64,000 nucleotides of DNA from Sphaerisporangium sp. (GTDB taxonomy: Bacteria; Actinomycetota; Actinomycetes; Streptosporangiales; Streptosporangiaceae): the NCBI GenBank assembly GCA_025964675.1, contig JAOPYI010000178.1, positions 1 to 64,000 of the forward strand. Direction: 5' to 3'. The notes beneath the pieces were generated by a model. The model did no database searches. It had not been told where the DNA came from and worked only from the letters and a program-made list of their open reading frames with translations. Every line of letters begins with the position of its first letter. The first letter of the stretch is position 1. This document shows, in pieces, positions 15,918-25,166 of this stretch. The translations under genes were made by a program, and so were the position numbers.

Positions 15918-18900
15918 ATGCCTGGTCAAGGCACTGAGGCTGGCCTTCGATTCGCTGTACTCGGACCGGTCCAGGCCTGGCTGGACGGCCGTGAGCTGGA
16001 GCTCGGCACTCCATTGCAACGCTCCATCCTGGCCATGCTCCTGCTCCGCGAGGGCCGCGCGGTGACCCCGACGGAGATGATCGACGCGATTTGGGGCGAG
16101 GACGCGCCGCCCCGGGCGCTGGGCGCGCTGCGCACGTACGTCTCCCGGCTGCGGGCCGTGCTCGAGCCCGGCCGCTCGCCACGGGTGCGTCCCGAGCTGC
16201 TCACCTCGGTCGGGCGGGGCTACGCCCTCCGGCTCCCTCCGGGCGCCCTCGACCTGGCCGTGTTCGAGCGCCGCGTCACCGGCGCCGAGGCCCAGCGCCG
16301 GGCGGGCCACCTCACGGGCGCCGCGGAGACCGTACGAGAGGCCCTCGCGCTGTGGTCCGGCGAGCCGCTCGCCGGCGCCGTCGGCCCGTACGTCGAGAGC
16401 CAGCGGGGCAGGCTCGTCGAGCGCCGCATCGGAGTCCTCGAAACCCTTATGGAGCTGGACCTGGAGCTGGGCCGGCACGCCAACGTCATCCCCGAGCTCA
16501 TCTCGCTGACGGCCGAGCATCCGCTCAGGGAGCGCCTGCGCGGCCAGCTCATGCTCGCGTACTACCGATGCGGCCGGCAGGCGGAGGCGCTCGCGGTGTT
16601 CAGCGACACCCGGCACGCGCTGGTCGAGGAGCTCGGCATCGACCCGGGTCCCGAGCTGGCCTCCCTCCAGCAGCGCGTCCTCGCCGCCGACCCCCGGCTC
16701 GGGTGGACCGCCACCGAGCCCGTACGGCCCGTCTCCGGTGACGAGCCGCGTGCCGGGAGCGCGGGCAAGCAGGGCGACGGACCGGCCACGGACACCCAGG
16801 ACTCCCCGCACGAGACCTCGCACGAGATGCCCCGCCCCGCGCAGCTCCCCGCCGCCGTGAACGACTTCACGGGACGCAGGCAGGTCGTCAACCGGCTGCG
16901 CACGCTGCTGACAAGCACCGGCAGCGGCGAAGGCGTGCCCGTCGCCGCCGTCTCCGGCATCGGCGGCGTCGGCAAGACGACCCTTGCCGTGCACGTGGCC
17001 CACTCGCTCCACGAGGTGTTCCCCGACGGTCAGCTCTACGCCGACCTGCGAGGATACGGCGAGGAGCCGACGGCGCCCGAGTCGGTGCTGGCCGCTTTCC
17101 TGCGTGCCCTCAGCATCCCCGTCGACATCATCCCCGACGGCCTCTCGGAACGTGGCGCGCTCTTCCGGTCGCTGCTCGCCGACCGGCGCATGATCGTGCT
17201 GCTCGACAACGCACGCGACGCCGAGCAGGTGGAGCACCTGCTGCCGGGCACGGCGGGATGCGCGGCCATCATCACCAGCCGGGTCAAGCTGGCGGACCTG
17301 CCCTCGGCACGGCTGCTCGACCTCGAGGTCATGGAACCCGAGGAGGCGCTGAGCCTGTTCTCGGCCGTCGCGGGACCCGAGCGTGTGGCCGTCGAGCGCG
17401 CCGCGGCCATGGACGTCGTGGCCATCTGCGGCTTCCTGCCGCTGGCGGTCCGGATCGTGGCGGCCAGGCTCGCGGCCAGGCCTGCGTGGACGGTCGCCTC
17501 GCTCTCGCCTCGGCTCGCCGACGAGCGGCGCCGCCTCGACGAGATGCGGATCGGCCACATCGGCGTGGACGCCACGTTCTCCCTCGGGTACGGGCACCTC
17601 GAACCGGGACAGGCACGTGCGTTCCGGCTGCTCTCACTCCCGAACGGCCCCGACATCTCCGTCCTGGCGGCCGCGGCCGTGCTCTCGCTGAGCACCATCG
17701 AGGCCGAGGACATACTGGAGTCGCTGGTCGACGTGAGCCTGCTGGAGGCTCCCGCCCCCGGCCGCTACCGCTTCCACGACCTGCTGCGGCTCTTCGCGCG
17801 CAAGCAGGCCGAGGCCACCGAGCACCCGACCGCGGGCGCGCTCGCGTTGCGGCGCCTGCTCGGGTTCTACCTCGCGTCGGCCCAGGGGGCCCACCGGCTC
17901 GCGTACGAAGGGAGCGTGATCTCCGACCACCTGGTGTCCACGGGGATCACCGGCCGCCGCTTCGCGGGCGCCGACGAGGCCGTCACCTGGCTCACCGTCG
18001 AGGCCGAGGCTCTGTTCGCCACGATCGGGCAGACGGCCGATTCCCACCCGGCGCCCGACACCCTTCTGCCCGCCGCGGACCTTCTGCTCGCCATGGAGCC
18101 GCTGCTGGAGTCGGGCGCGTACGTCCGCGAGTTCGGCGGGCGTGCGGGGGCGGTGCTCGCCACCGCGCAGGCCATCGGCGACCAGTCAAGCGAGCTGCGC
18201 TGCCGGTACGTCCTCGGCAGGGTCCTCTTCGGGGCAAACCGGCTCAGCGACGCCGAGGAGCAGTTCCGTACCGCCCTGGACCTCGCTGGGACCATCGGCG
18301 ACCGGATCGTCACCGGCGAGATCTTCAACGCGCTCGCCGTCGTGGCCGGGCGCCAGCGCCGCCACGAGGAGGCGCTGACCTGGTTCGACTCCGCGCTCAA
18401 GGCATACAGGGAGATCGGCGCGGCTGCCGGTGAGGCGCTCGTGGCCAGCTACTCCGCCCGTGACCATCTCGGGCTCGGCCACCCCGAGGAGGCCATCGCC
18501 GCCGCCGAACGCGGCCTCGCGATCTTCTCCGAGCTGGGCAGCGGAGCGGGTACGGCCCGGGCGCGCTACCACCTGGGCATCGTGCTGTCCCGGGTGGGCC
18601 GGCTCACCGAGGCGGTCGTCCACCACGCCGAGTGCCTCGACTTCTTCCGCGCCGGCAACCAGAAGGTGTGGGAGCAGCGGGTGTGCTGCAGGCTCGCCGA
18701 GACCTTCATCGCCGCCGGGCGCTACAAGGACGCGGCCGGCCACGCCGAGCAGGCTCTCACGCTCAGCAAGGAGATCGGCCACCCGTACGGCGAGGCGTTG
18801 TCACTCACCGTGCTCGGGAGGGCCCTCGCCGGGCTCGGTAGCGTCCGGCGGAGCGGCGACTGCCTCAAGCGGGCCTTCGACATCTTCACCCGTCTGGGCT

Positions 18901-18956
18901 CCCCCGAGGCCGACGACCTCCGCGCTCTCCTGAAGCTCGACCAGGTCAGCGATTAA
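15918..18956 (+). CDS. AfsR/SARP family regulator with NB-ARC and TPR domains
   Basis: A 1012-residue regulator. Residues about 10-100 form an OmpR-like winged helix (LRFAVLGPVQAW; TPTEMIDAIWGEDAPPRALG), followed to about 255 by the bacterial transcriptional activation domain ending ELGIDPGPELASLQQRVL. The NB-ARC ATPase has its P-loop GIGGVGKTT at about 346 and Walker B MIVLLDNARD. Alpha-helical TPR-like repeats fill about 700-1000. It is an AfsR-like pathway or global activator of secondary metabolism. No biosynthetic cluster sits directly beside it; a repeat array like its own precedes the gene at 19574. Confidence 0.92.
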   Translation: MPGQGTEAGLRFAVLGPVQAWLDGRELELGTPLQRSILAMLLLREGRAVTPTEMIDAIWGEDAPPRALGALRTYVSRLRAVLEPGRSPRVRPELLTSVGRGYALRLPPGALDLAVFERRVTGAEAQRRAGHLTGAAETVREALALWSGEPLAGAVGPYVESQRGRLVERRIGVLETLMELDLELGRHANVIPELISLTAEHPLRERLRGQLMLAYYRCGRQAEALAVFSDTRHALVEELGIDPGPELASLQQRVLAADPRLGWTATEPVRPVSGDEPRAGSAGKQGDGPATDTQDSPHETSHEMPRPAQLPAAVNDFTGRRQVVNRLRTLLTSTGSGEGVPVAAVSGIGGVGKTTLAVHVAHSLHEVFPDGQLYADLRGYGEEPTAPESVLAAFLRALSIPVDIIPDGLSERGALFRSLLADRRMIVLLDNARDAEQVEHLLPGTAGCAAIITSRVKLADLPSARLLDLEVMEPEEALSLFSAVAGPERVAVERAAAMDVVAICGFLPLAVRIVAARLAARPAWTVASLSPRLADERRRLDEMRIGHIGVDATFSLGYGHLEPGQARAFRLLSLPNGPDISVLAAAAVLSLSTIEAEDILESLVDVSLLEAPAPGRYRFHDLLRLFARKQAEATEHPTAGALALRRLLGFYLASAQGAHRLAYEGSVISDHLVSTGITGRRFAGADEAVTWLTVEAEALFATIGQTADSHPAPDTLLPAADLLLAMEPLLESGAYVREFGGRAGAVLATAQAIGDQSSELRCRYVLGRVLFGANRLSDAEEQFRTALDLAGTIGDRIVTGEIFNALAVVAGRQRRHEEALTWFDSALKAYREIGAAAGEALVASYSARDHLGLGHPEEAIAAAERGLAIFSELGSGAGTARARYHLGIVLSRVGRLTEAVVHHAECLDFFRAGNQKVWEQRVCCRLAETFIAAGRYKDAAGHAEQALTLSKEIGHPYGEALSLTVLGRALAGLGSVRRSGDCLKRAFDIFTRLGSPEADDLRALLKLDQVSD

Positions 18957-19573
18957 CTCACGCACACCGCAGAAGGGGTCGTCGTCTAATCGCGTCATCC
19001 ACACGTGATTGATCACCTCAAGGCTCACCGCATCCCACGTTCGGGCTCTTTTCTGGGGGTGGTACCAGGTGCATGGGGTATTTCTAGACACTTCCAAGCG
19101 GTTTGCGTACTTCTAATGCATATAGGCGCTTTAGATCCTTGTAAGTACTTTTTTTCAACGCTCTCGGTGCTTAGCGATGCCCGGCCGGTCGTCCGCCACC
19201 GCTCGGCGCCAGGGGGCCCGGTGTCTACCAGGAGGCGCCTCGCGGCGACCGGCCGCCTAGCTACGACGACCGGCCGGACGTCGACACGGATCTCGAACCC
19301 CCCAAGCTCCGTGCCCACCCCCAAAGGCTCCCGCCCATGGTTCAACATCGAATCAACGCCGGATCAACACCACGAGATTGACAACGCCGCCCAGGCGGCC
19401 GGAGCCTGCTGAACCAGGCTTGGCCAGGACAGCCACCGCGAAGGGTGCCGGCGCATGAGTGCAATGACCTGGGGCACCGGGAACTCAAGTCGTTCGCAAG
19501 CCGCGCTTAAGCGGGTACAGATACGACTGGGGCGTACGCTACCCGCACCAGATGTTCCAAGGAGCGGATCTCG
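18957..19573. other. Intergenic region holding a second SARP-type repeat array
   Basis: 617 bases in which open frames lack coding character. It has a T-run at 19148-19154 and, at 19341-19369, TTCAACA, ATCAACG and ATCAACA at 11-base spacing, matching the array upstream of the SARP gene. The array lies about 205 bases before the zinc-ribbon gene at 19574. Confidence 0.5.
19341..19369 (+). promoter_or_regulatory. Second SARP-type direct repeat array
   Basis: TTCAACA (19341), ATCAACG (19352) and ATCAACA (19363) are spaced exactly 11 bases. Unit and spacing are those of the array at 15792, so the same SARP protein is the likely ligand. The only downstream gene in this orientation is the zinc-ribbon protein at 19574. 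Confidence 0.5.
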
Positions 19574-19876
19574 ATGTTGATCCCATGCTTCGCGTGTGAG
19601 TCCCGGTTCCAACCGGATGAATATTTTCCCGCGTGCCACGACTACCACCGCGGCATGGATCTCGTCGCGTGGACCTGCCCGAGCTGCGGCAACCGAGACG
19701 ACCTGAGAGTCCTGCCCGGCGCCATCGGCTTCGGCTACCCCCGCCACGGGCGCTTCGACGTCCAGGACCGCTTCCAGATTCCCGGCCTGCGCCGCCAGCG
19801 CCAAGAGCTCCGCCTGGACATCTCCCTGGACAAAGAGGTCTGGCGTGTCACCACCAGACTCCGCCAGTTCGCCTAA
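19574..19876 (+). CDS. Small zinc-ribbon-like protein, unknown function
   Basis: A 100-residue protein with CFAC near the N-terminus, a CHDYH segment and CPSC around residues 35-38, a Cys pattern able to bind zinc as a ribbon. The C-terminal half is basic and amphipathic (PGLRRQRQELRLDISLDKEVW). AAGGAG lies about 10 bases before the ATG. The SARP-like repeats upstream suggest regulation by the neighbouring SARP. No family is recognised; a nucleic-acid or protein-interaction role is only a guess. Confidence 0.6.
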   Translation: MLIPCFACESRFQPDEYFPACHDYHRGMDLVAWTCPSCGNRDDLRVLPGAIGFGYPRHGRFDVQDRFQIPGLRRQRQELRLDISLDKEVWRVTTRLRQFA

Positions 19877-20604
19877 TGAGGTGACCGCTTCCCTTCGCCG
19901 GGTCAGGTGCCACCGCCGGCCCGAGGAGCCCGGGACTCGGGGCAGTCGACTGGCCGGCGACTGAGCCACAGCGGCGGCCGAAGACGCGCACCGATGAACC
20001 CGCCGGCCCACATCCTGGGCCGAGCCATATCGACCATGACCTCGCCGTCATGACCGCCGCGCCGGTCATGACATGGCCATTTCTTGCGACATGGACAGCG
20101 CGCACCGCACGCGACCAGCGGATCAATCTGTCGTAGCGCCTTCGCACGCAAGGAAACGCCGCAGAACCGCCGCATGCCGACGTCCAGGAAGTCTTGTCGA
20201 CGTCGGCGGGCCACCTGCCTGCCCTCACGGATGTCGAGCAGCCCTCAGGGCCCAAGCCCGTCCGCCGCCAGTGGATCAGTGCTTGCCAAGAGGGATACAC
20301 CACGCCCGACCCCGAAAGCATTAATCGTCTTGACAATAAAGTTTGTCGGTGAGATGGTTGCCACATGTTCGAAGTAGCGCAGATCCAGAGCCGGTCCCGG
20401 CCACGACCTCGCTCCACCGAGAACACCAAGGACACCAAGCGGGCTCTGGCAGTCCTGGCCGGCCCGGCTCGATGAACGACGAGCACGATGACTGAGCGCG
20501 ACGGCCGCGGCACCGAGCCGCACCCCGACCGCACCGGCCCGATACCAACAAGTCAGGGCGCAGTCCGCCTGCGCCGTAGACCACCGATCACGAAGGAAAG
20601 TGCG
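19877..20604. other. Intergenic region upstream of the MFS gene
   Basis: About 730 bases. I see no intact gene in 19877-20329. The last part has a promoter-like TTGACA (20330-20335) overlapping the inverted repeat GACAA-N6-TTGTC (20332-20347), a possible operator. It also has a 35-codon open frame starting MFEVAQIQSRSR (20365-20475), which could be a leader peptide for the exporter or chance. Confidence 0.4.
20330..20358 (+). promoter_or_regulatory. Promoter/operator of the MFS exporter gene
   Basis: TTGACA at 20330-20335 is followed at 17 bases by a weak -10 near GATGGT (20353-20358). GACAA and TTGTC form an inverted repeat (20332-20336 and 20343-20347) overlapping the -35, as expected for a repressor-controlled drug exporter. 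No regulator gene is adjacent. Confidence 0.4.
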
Positions 20605-22269
20605 ATGAGTGTGAGCCTCGAAGCCGGTCCGGGTCCGCGGGCCGGGCGGCGGGAGTGGATCGGGCTGGCGGTGCTGGCCCTGCCGACGTTGCTGATGTCG
20701 CTGGACATCAGTGTGTTGTATCTCGCGTTGCCGCATCTCAGCGCGGGTTTGGGCGCGGACGCCACCCAGCAGTTGTGGATCTTGGATATCTACTCGTTCA
20801 TGCTGGCGGGGTTCCTCGTCACGATGGGCACCCTGGGCGATCGGATCGGGCGCCGCCGGTTGCTGCTGACCGGGGCGGCCGCGTTCGGGGTCGCCTCGAT
20901 CCTGGCGGCGTACTCGGTCAGCCCGCAGATGCTGATCGCCTCCCGGGCGCTGCTGGGCATCGCCGGCGCCACGCTGATGCCCTCGACCATGGCCCTGATC
21001 CGCAACATGTTCAAAGACCCCAAGCAGATGGGCACCGCCATCGGGGTGTGGTTCGCCTGCTTCATGGGCGGCATGACCGCAGGCCCCCTGGTCGGCGGCA
21101 TCCTGCTGGAGCACTTCTGGTGGGGCTCGGCCTTCCTGCTCGGGGTCCCGGTCATGGTGCTGCTGCTCATCGTCGGCCCCCGCCTGCTGCCGGAGTACCG
21201 CGACCCGGCCGCCGGCCGCCTGGACCTCGCCAGCGTCGCGCTGTCACTGGCCGCGATCCTGCCGGCCATCTACGGCCTGAAGGAACTCGCCCGCACCGGT
21301 GCGCACCCCGCACCCGTCATCGCCCTGGTGGTAGGGGTCGCGGTGGGGGTGGTGTTCGTCCTGCGCCAGCGCACACTGCGAAGCCCCCTGCTGGACCTGC
21401 GACTGTTCGCCAACCGCGACTTCTCCACCTCCATGGGCGTCATGCTCCTGGGCGGCATCGTGATGGCAGGCACCACCCTGCTGTCCTCCCTCTACCTGCA
21501 GACCGTCCAGGGCCTGGGCCCGATGAACGCCGGACTGTGGCTCCTGCCCCAGAACATCGCAATGATCGTCGGCTCCATGACCGCCCCCGCCCTGGCCCGC
21601 AGGATCCGCCCCGCCTACGTCATCGCCACCGGCCTGCTCATCGCGGCGACCGGCCTCATCCTCCACACCCAGGTCCCCGCCACCGGCGGCCTGCCATGGC
21701 TGATCACCGGCCTGGTCCTGGCCTCCTTCGGCATCGCCTTCCCCATGGCCCTGACCATGAACCTCGTCATGGGCTCGATCTCCCCGCAAAAAGCCGGCTC
21801 CGCCGCCTCCGTCGGCGAGACCAGCGGCGAGTTCGGCGTCGCCATGGGCGTCGCCTCCCTCGGCAGCCTCGCCACCTACGTCTACCGCACCCAACTCCCC
21901 GCCGACCTCCCCACCGGCCTCCCGAGAAGCGCCGCCACCAGCGCCCACCAGAGCATCACCGCCGCCCTCGAGACCGCGAACCAGCTCACCGGACACCTGG
22001 CCACCGACCTCATTCACGCGGCACGCACGGCATTCACCAGCGGCCTGAACACCGTCGCCGCCGTCAGCGCCACCATCTTCATCGCCCTGGCCATCCTGTC
22101 CGCCACCATCCTGCGCAACAGCGGCCAACCCACACCGACCCCCCAGACCGCGGATGGCGCGGAGGCCCCGGTGAACCCGGCCTCCGACACTGCCGAGGAC
22201 AACGGCACGCCGGCCGACGCGGACACCGCCAAGCCTTCCAAGCACCCCGTCCTGGCAAGCATCGACTAG
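20605..22269 (+). CDS. MFS transporter, DHA2 (14-TM) drug exporter family
   Basis: A 554-residue proton-driven exporter. Motif A is GTLGDRIGRRRLLL between helices 2 and 3; SRALLGIAGATLMPSTMALI and the motif-C-like GPLVGG of helix 5 mark the drug-efflux branch. Fourteen helices are predicted, with an acidic/Pro-rich cytoplasmic tail. ATG 20605 follows GAAGGAAAG; the frame is open further upstream but without helices. The last third uses unusually uniform C-ending codons. It probably confers self-resistance or exports a small molecule; substrate unknown. Confidence 0.88.
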   Translation: MSVSLEAGPGPRAGRREWIGLAVLALPTLLMSLDISVLYLALPHLSAGLGADATQQLWILDIYSFMLAGFLVTMGTLGDRIGRRRLLLTGAAAFGVASILAAYSVSPQMLIASRALLGIAGATLMPSTMALIRNMFKDPKQMGTAIGVWFACFMGGMTAGPLVGGILLEHFWWGSAFLLGVPVMVLLLIVGPRLLPEYRDPAAGRLDLASVALSLAAILPAIYGLKELARTGAHPAPVIALVVGVAVGVVFVLRQRTLRSPLLDLRLFANRDFSTSMGVMLLGGIVMAGTTLLSSLYLQTVQGLGPMNAGLWLLPQNIAMIVGSMTAPALARRIRPAYVIATGLLIAATGLILHTQVPATGGLPWLITGLVLASFGIAFPMALTMNLVMGSISPQKAGSAASVGETSGEFGVAMGVASLGSLATYVYRTQLPADLPTGLPRSAATSAHQSITAALETANQLTGHLATDLIHAARTAFTSGLNTVAAVSATIFIALAILSATILRNSGQPTPTPQTADGAEAPVNPASDTAEDNGTPADADTAKPSKHPVLASID

Positions 22270-22284
22270 CCGGCCTACCACCCA

Positions 22285-22342
22285 GTAGAAACCGGAGCTG
22301 GACGACCATGATCCCCAATCGTGGCCGTCCAGCTCCTTCTAC
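22285..22342. terminator. Bidirectional hairpin between MFS and LLM genes
   Basis: GTAGAA(22285)...GGAGCTGGACG (22294-22304) pairs with CGTCCAGCTCC (22326-22336)...TTCTAC (22337-22342), giving an 11-bp core stem plus 6 outer pairs with a 3-base bulge. It sits between convergent genes. Confidence 0.65.
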
Positions 22343-22415
22343 GTGCTCAGACAGCGCAGATCCGACTCCCCTTTCGGGTGTGCCGCCCGCTTGTCCAGGG
22401 AGGTCAGGCGACCTG

Positions 22416-23276
22416 TCACGCCACCACGTCTGCGAAGCGGTCGATCTGCTCTATGTCGGAGGACCAGCAGTAGAGCATCACCTCGTCGGCGCCGACGTCG
22501 GTGAAAGCCGTCACTGCCTGCCGGATCGCCTCCGGTGTTGTCAGCATGCCGTTCACTACCTTGTCGGTGAAGTCGATGAAGTCGTAGTAAGCGCTGATGG
22601 CCTGGCGGGCCTCCTGTACGACGGGCTCCGGGCCGAGGGCGGCGTTGGCCTGGGCCACCAGGCGAGGACGGCCGGGACGCCCTGCGGACTGCCACGACGT
22701 CTCCACCGTACGGAAGAACCGGCCCATCTCGTCCGGTGAGAACATCGCCCCAAGGAACCCGTCACCCCAGCGGGCGACACGCTCGGCGGTGGCGGGGACG
22801 AAGCCACCGAACAACACCTCAGGACCACCTCGGCGAGCCGGTGCGGGTCCGATCGGCCCGGCATCCTCGCCGTACGGCTCTCCCGACCAGACGCGGCGCA
22901 AGGTCGCCATCCGCTCGTCGAGCACGCGTCCGCGACTCCGGTAATCCACATGCGCCACCCGGAAGTCGTCCTCCCGCACGCCCACGCCCACGCCGAGAGT
23001 GAACCGGCCACCGGAGAGGCGGTCGAGCGTCGCGGTCTCCTTGGCGAGCAGGGCGGTCTGGCGCAGCGGCGCGACCAGCACCTCGGTCATCACCCGGATC
23101 CGTGAGGTGGCCCCGGCGATGGCCGCCAAGGTCACCAGCGGCTCTGGGTTGTCGTACACGATGCGGTCGAGCAGGCCGAGGGTGGTGAAAGGACCGGCTT
23201 CGGCGCGACGAGCCCAGTCGAGCAGGGAATCTGGATCGCTGATGGGCAGACCGAGTCCTACGTTCACGATGGTCAT
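22416..23276 (-). CDS. LLM class F420-dependent oxidoreductase (luciferase-like)
   Basis: The product is about 286 residues from ATG 23276 (MTIVNVGLGLP), chosen for its AGGA five to six bases upstream; a second ATG 7 codons earlier is possible. The luciferase-like TIM barrel is shown by LATLAAIAG-type and TATLDRLSGGRFTLGVGVG motifs and by VPATAERVARWGDGFLG. Such proteins in actinobacteria use F420 or FMN. The gene is divergent from an O-methyltransferase, which may share its pathway. Substrate unknown. Confidence 0.85.
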   Translation of the reverse strand: MTIVNVGLGLPISDPDSLLDWARRAEAGPFTTLGLLDRIVYDNPEPLVTLAAIAGATSRIRVMTEVLVAPLRQTALLAKETATLDRLSGGRFTLGVGVGVREDDFRVAHVDYRSRGRVLDERMATLRRVWSGEPYGEDAGPIGPAPARRGGPEVLFGGFVPATAERVARWGDGFLGAMFSPDEMGRFFRTVETSWQSAGRPGRPRLVAQANAALGPEPVVQEARQAISAYYDFIDFTDKVVNGMLTTPEAIRQAVTAFTDVGADEVMLYCWSSDIEQIDRFADVVA

Positions 23277-23449
23277 CCCCGTCCTGCTACCGGACATCAA
23301 CGGGGTTTCCCAATCTATGCGGGACGCCGGCCACCCGCCGCGCAGGCTCGCCAAAAGGCATTCCACCACTCTTCAATTAATCGGTTGCGTCCCGCGGTGA
23401 ACGACAGTGAGGCTTGCGCGTCTGTGCGCTGACGGGAAGGGAGCAGCCA

Positions 23450-24442
23450 ATGGCAAACGTAGCCGGGCTCGGGACCATGGCGGATCTGATCACGCCGATG
23501 GCGATACGGGTGGCGGCGACCCTGCGGATCGCCGACCACATCTCTCAAGGCATACGGACCGCACCGGAGCTGGCCGACAAGGCGGGCGTCGGCGCCGACG
23601 CGCTTGATCGCGTGCTCCGTCATCTCGCGGCCCAAGAAGTGCTGAACCGCGACGAGTCCGGGCGGTACGCCCTGACCGAGCGGGGCGAGGGGCTACGCGA
23701 CGATCACCCGTCGGGCCTGCGTGCCATGCTGGACATCGAGGGTGACATCGGACGCGCCGACCTGTCCCTCGTCCACCTCCTGCAAACCGTGCGCACGGGC
23801 GAGCCCGCCTTCCACGTGCACTACGGACGCTCCTTCTGGGACGACCTGGCGACCGACCCCACGCGCACCGCCTCGTACGACAGGCAGATGGGCAGCGACG
23901 TCTCAGCCGACGCCCCCTCCATCGTCGCGGCGTACGACTGGGGATCGCTTGGCCACCTGATGGACGTCGGCGGCGGGAACGGCGCGCTGCTGTCCGCCAT
24001 CCTCGGCGCTTACCCTGCCTTGCGCGGCACGGTCTTCGACCAGCCGGCCACGGCGGAAACGGCCCGGAAGACGCTGGAGGCGGCCGGTCTCTCCGGCCGG
24101 AGCGACGTCGCGGGCGGCAGCTTCTTCGAACCCCTGCCGCCGGGCGCCGGAGGCTACATCCTCTCGGCGATCATCCACGACTGGGACGACGACGCGTCGA
24201 AGGCGATCCTGCGACGCTGCGCGGAGGCCGCGAGCGAGGGTGGCGCGGTGTTCGTCGTGGAGAAGATCGGTGCCGACGGCCAGTCGCTCCGTACCGGAAT
24301 GGACCTGCGGATGCTCGCCTATTTCGGCGGCAAGGAACGCGGCGTCTCCGAGCTCACCACGCTCGCCACCGACTCCGGCCTCCGGGTTGCGGCGGTGCAC
24401 CCAGCGGGAGAGCTGTCGATCCTGGAGCTCAGATCTCTCTGA
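23450..24442 (+). CDS. SAM-dependent O-methyltransferase (family 2, hydroxyneurosporene-type)
   Basis: A 330-residue methyltransferase. An N-terminal winged-helix dimerisation domain (LRIADHISQGIRTAPELADKAGV) precedes the SAM domain with motif I LMDVGGGNGALL and the catalytic-region HDWDDD. ATG 23450 has GGGAAGGGAGC upstream. The architecture is that of tailoring O-methyltransferases of polyketide or aromatic natural products. Neighbouring F420 oxidoreductase and TetR genes suggest a small modification cassette. Confidence 0.88.
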   Translation: MANVAGLGTMADLITPMAIRVAATLRIADHISQGIRTAPELADKAGVGADALDRVLRHLAAQEVLNRDESGRYALTERGEGLRDDHPSGLRAMLDIEGDIGRADLSLVHLLQTVRTGEPAFHVHYGRSFWDDLATDPTRTASYDRQMGSDVSADAPSIVAAYDWGSLGHLMDVGGGNGALLSAILGAYPALRGTVFDQPATAETARKTLEAAGLSGRSDVAGGSFFEPLPPGAGGYILSAIIHDWDDDASKAILRRCAEAASEGGAVFVVEKIGADGQSLRTGMDLRMLAYFGGKERGVSELTTLATDSGLRVAAVHPAGELSILELRSL

Positions 24443-24506
24443 CGCCTTCCGCGGGCACAAAGCGCTGGACCTGCGGCGAGGTCTCGTCATGCCCGGCGGG
24501 TAGTCC

Positions 24507-25097
24507 TCACTCGAGGCGCAGGCTGTGCCAGGCGGCCTCGCAGAGTGCCTTGATCTCCTCTTCGGTGGGCTGGTGTACGCCGGAGAACCACAGACGGCAC
24601 ATCTCGGTCGCGGGCCCGAGCCACAGGACGTAACACATCGTGGGATGCACGGGACGGAGCACGCCGTCCTTCATGTGAGGCCGCCACCAGTCGGACACCT
24701 GACGGAAGAACGCGCGGCGGGAGTCCCCGACCTCGGGGCCGCCGGGCTCCCCGCGGCGGGGCGGCCGCTCGCTGATCAGGATGCGCGCCCGTTCCGGATG
24801 CTCGCCGCACCACGCCATGTGCATGGCCACGATCGCCTCGATGCCGCCCTGGGCGCTCTCGTGCCGGCACAGCTCGTCGAGGAAGGCCTGCTGGTACATG
24901 TTCTGGATCTCGGAGTAGAGCACCCCGAAGACGTGTTCCTTGCTGGCGAAGTGGTGATAGAAGCTCCCCACGCTGACCCCGCTCTCCTCGCGGAGGCTGG
25001 CGAGCGTGGTGGCGGAGACCCCGTCCTGGCTGAAGCGGCGCAGCGCGCCCTCGATGATCCGGGTGCGGCCGTCTCGTCCGTTCTTCGCGCTCTTCAC
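24507..25097 (-). CDS. TetR family transcriptional regulator
   Basis: A 196-residue regulator with the TetR helix-turn-helix RIIEGALRRFSQDGVSATTLASLREESGVSVGSFYHHF (residues about 13-50) and a ligand domain containing SDWWRPH and CRLWFSGV. It converges on the methyltransferase gene. A palindrome CAGAACCTTATTCTG lies 20 bases upstream of its start and may be its own operator. Ligand unknown. Confidence 0.86.
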   Translation of the reverse strand: MKSAKNGRDGRTRIIEGALRRFSQDGVSATTLASLREESGVSVGSFYHHFASKEHVFGVLYSEIQNMYQQAFLDELCRHESAQGGIEAIVAMHMAWCGEHPERARILISERPPRRGEPGGPEVGDSRRAFFRQVSDWWRPHMKDGVLRPVHPTMCYVLWLGPATEMCRLWFSGVHQPTEEEIKALCEAAWHSLRLE

Positions 25098-25116
25098 AGA
25101 GTCAATGGTGGCCCAA

Positions 25117-25131
25117 CAGAACCTTATTCTG
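25117..25131. promoter_or_regulatory. Palindrome upstream of the TetR gene
   Basis: CAGAA-CCTTA-TTCTG has perfect 5-base arms and begins 20 bases upstream of the TetR start at 25097, the usual place for an autoregulatory TetR site. Confidence 0.4.
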
Positions 25132-25166
25132 CAAACTCTTGGGGTACCTCATCTTAACGACCTTGG

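Noticed and set aside
19877-20329. Possible degraded gene before the MFS exporter.
   Set aside because: No frame keeps recognisable domains or actinobacterial third-position bias; treated as non-coding.
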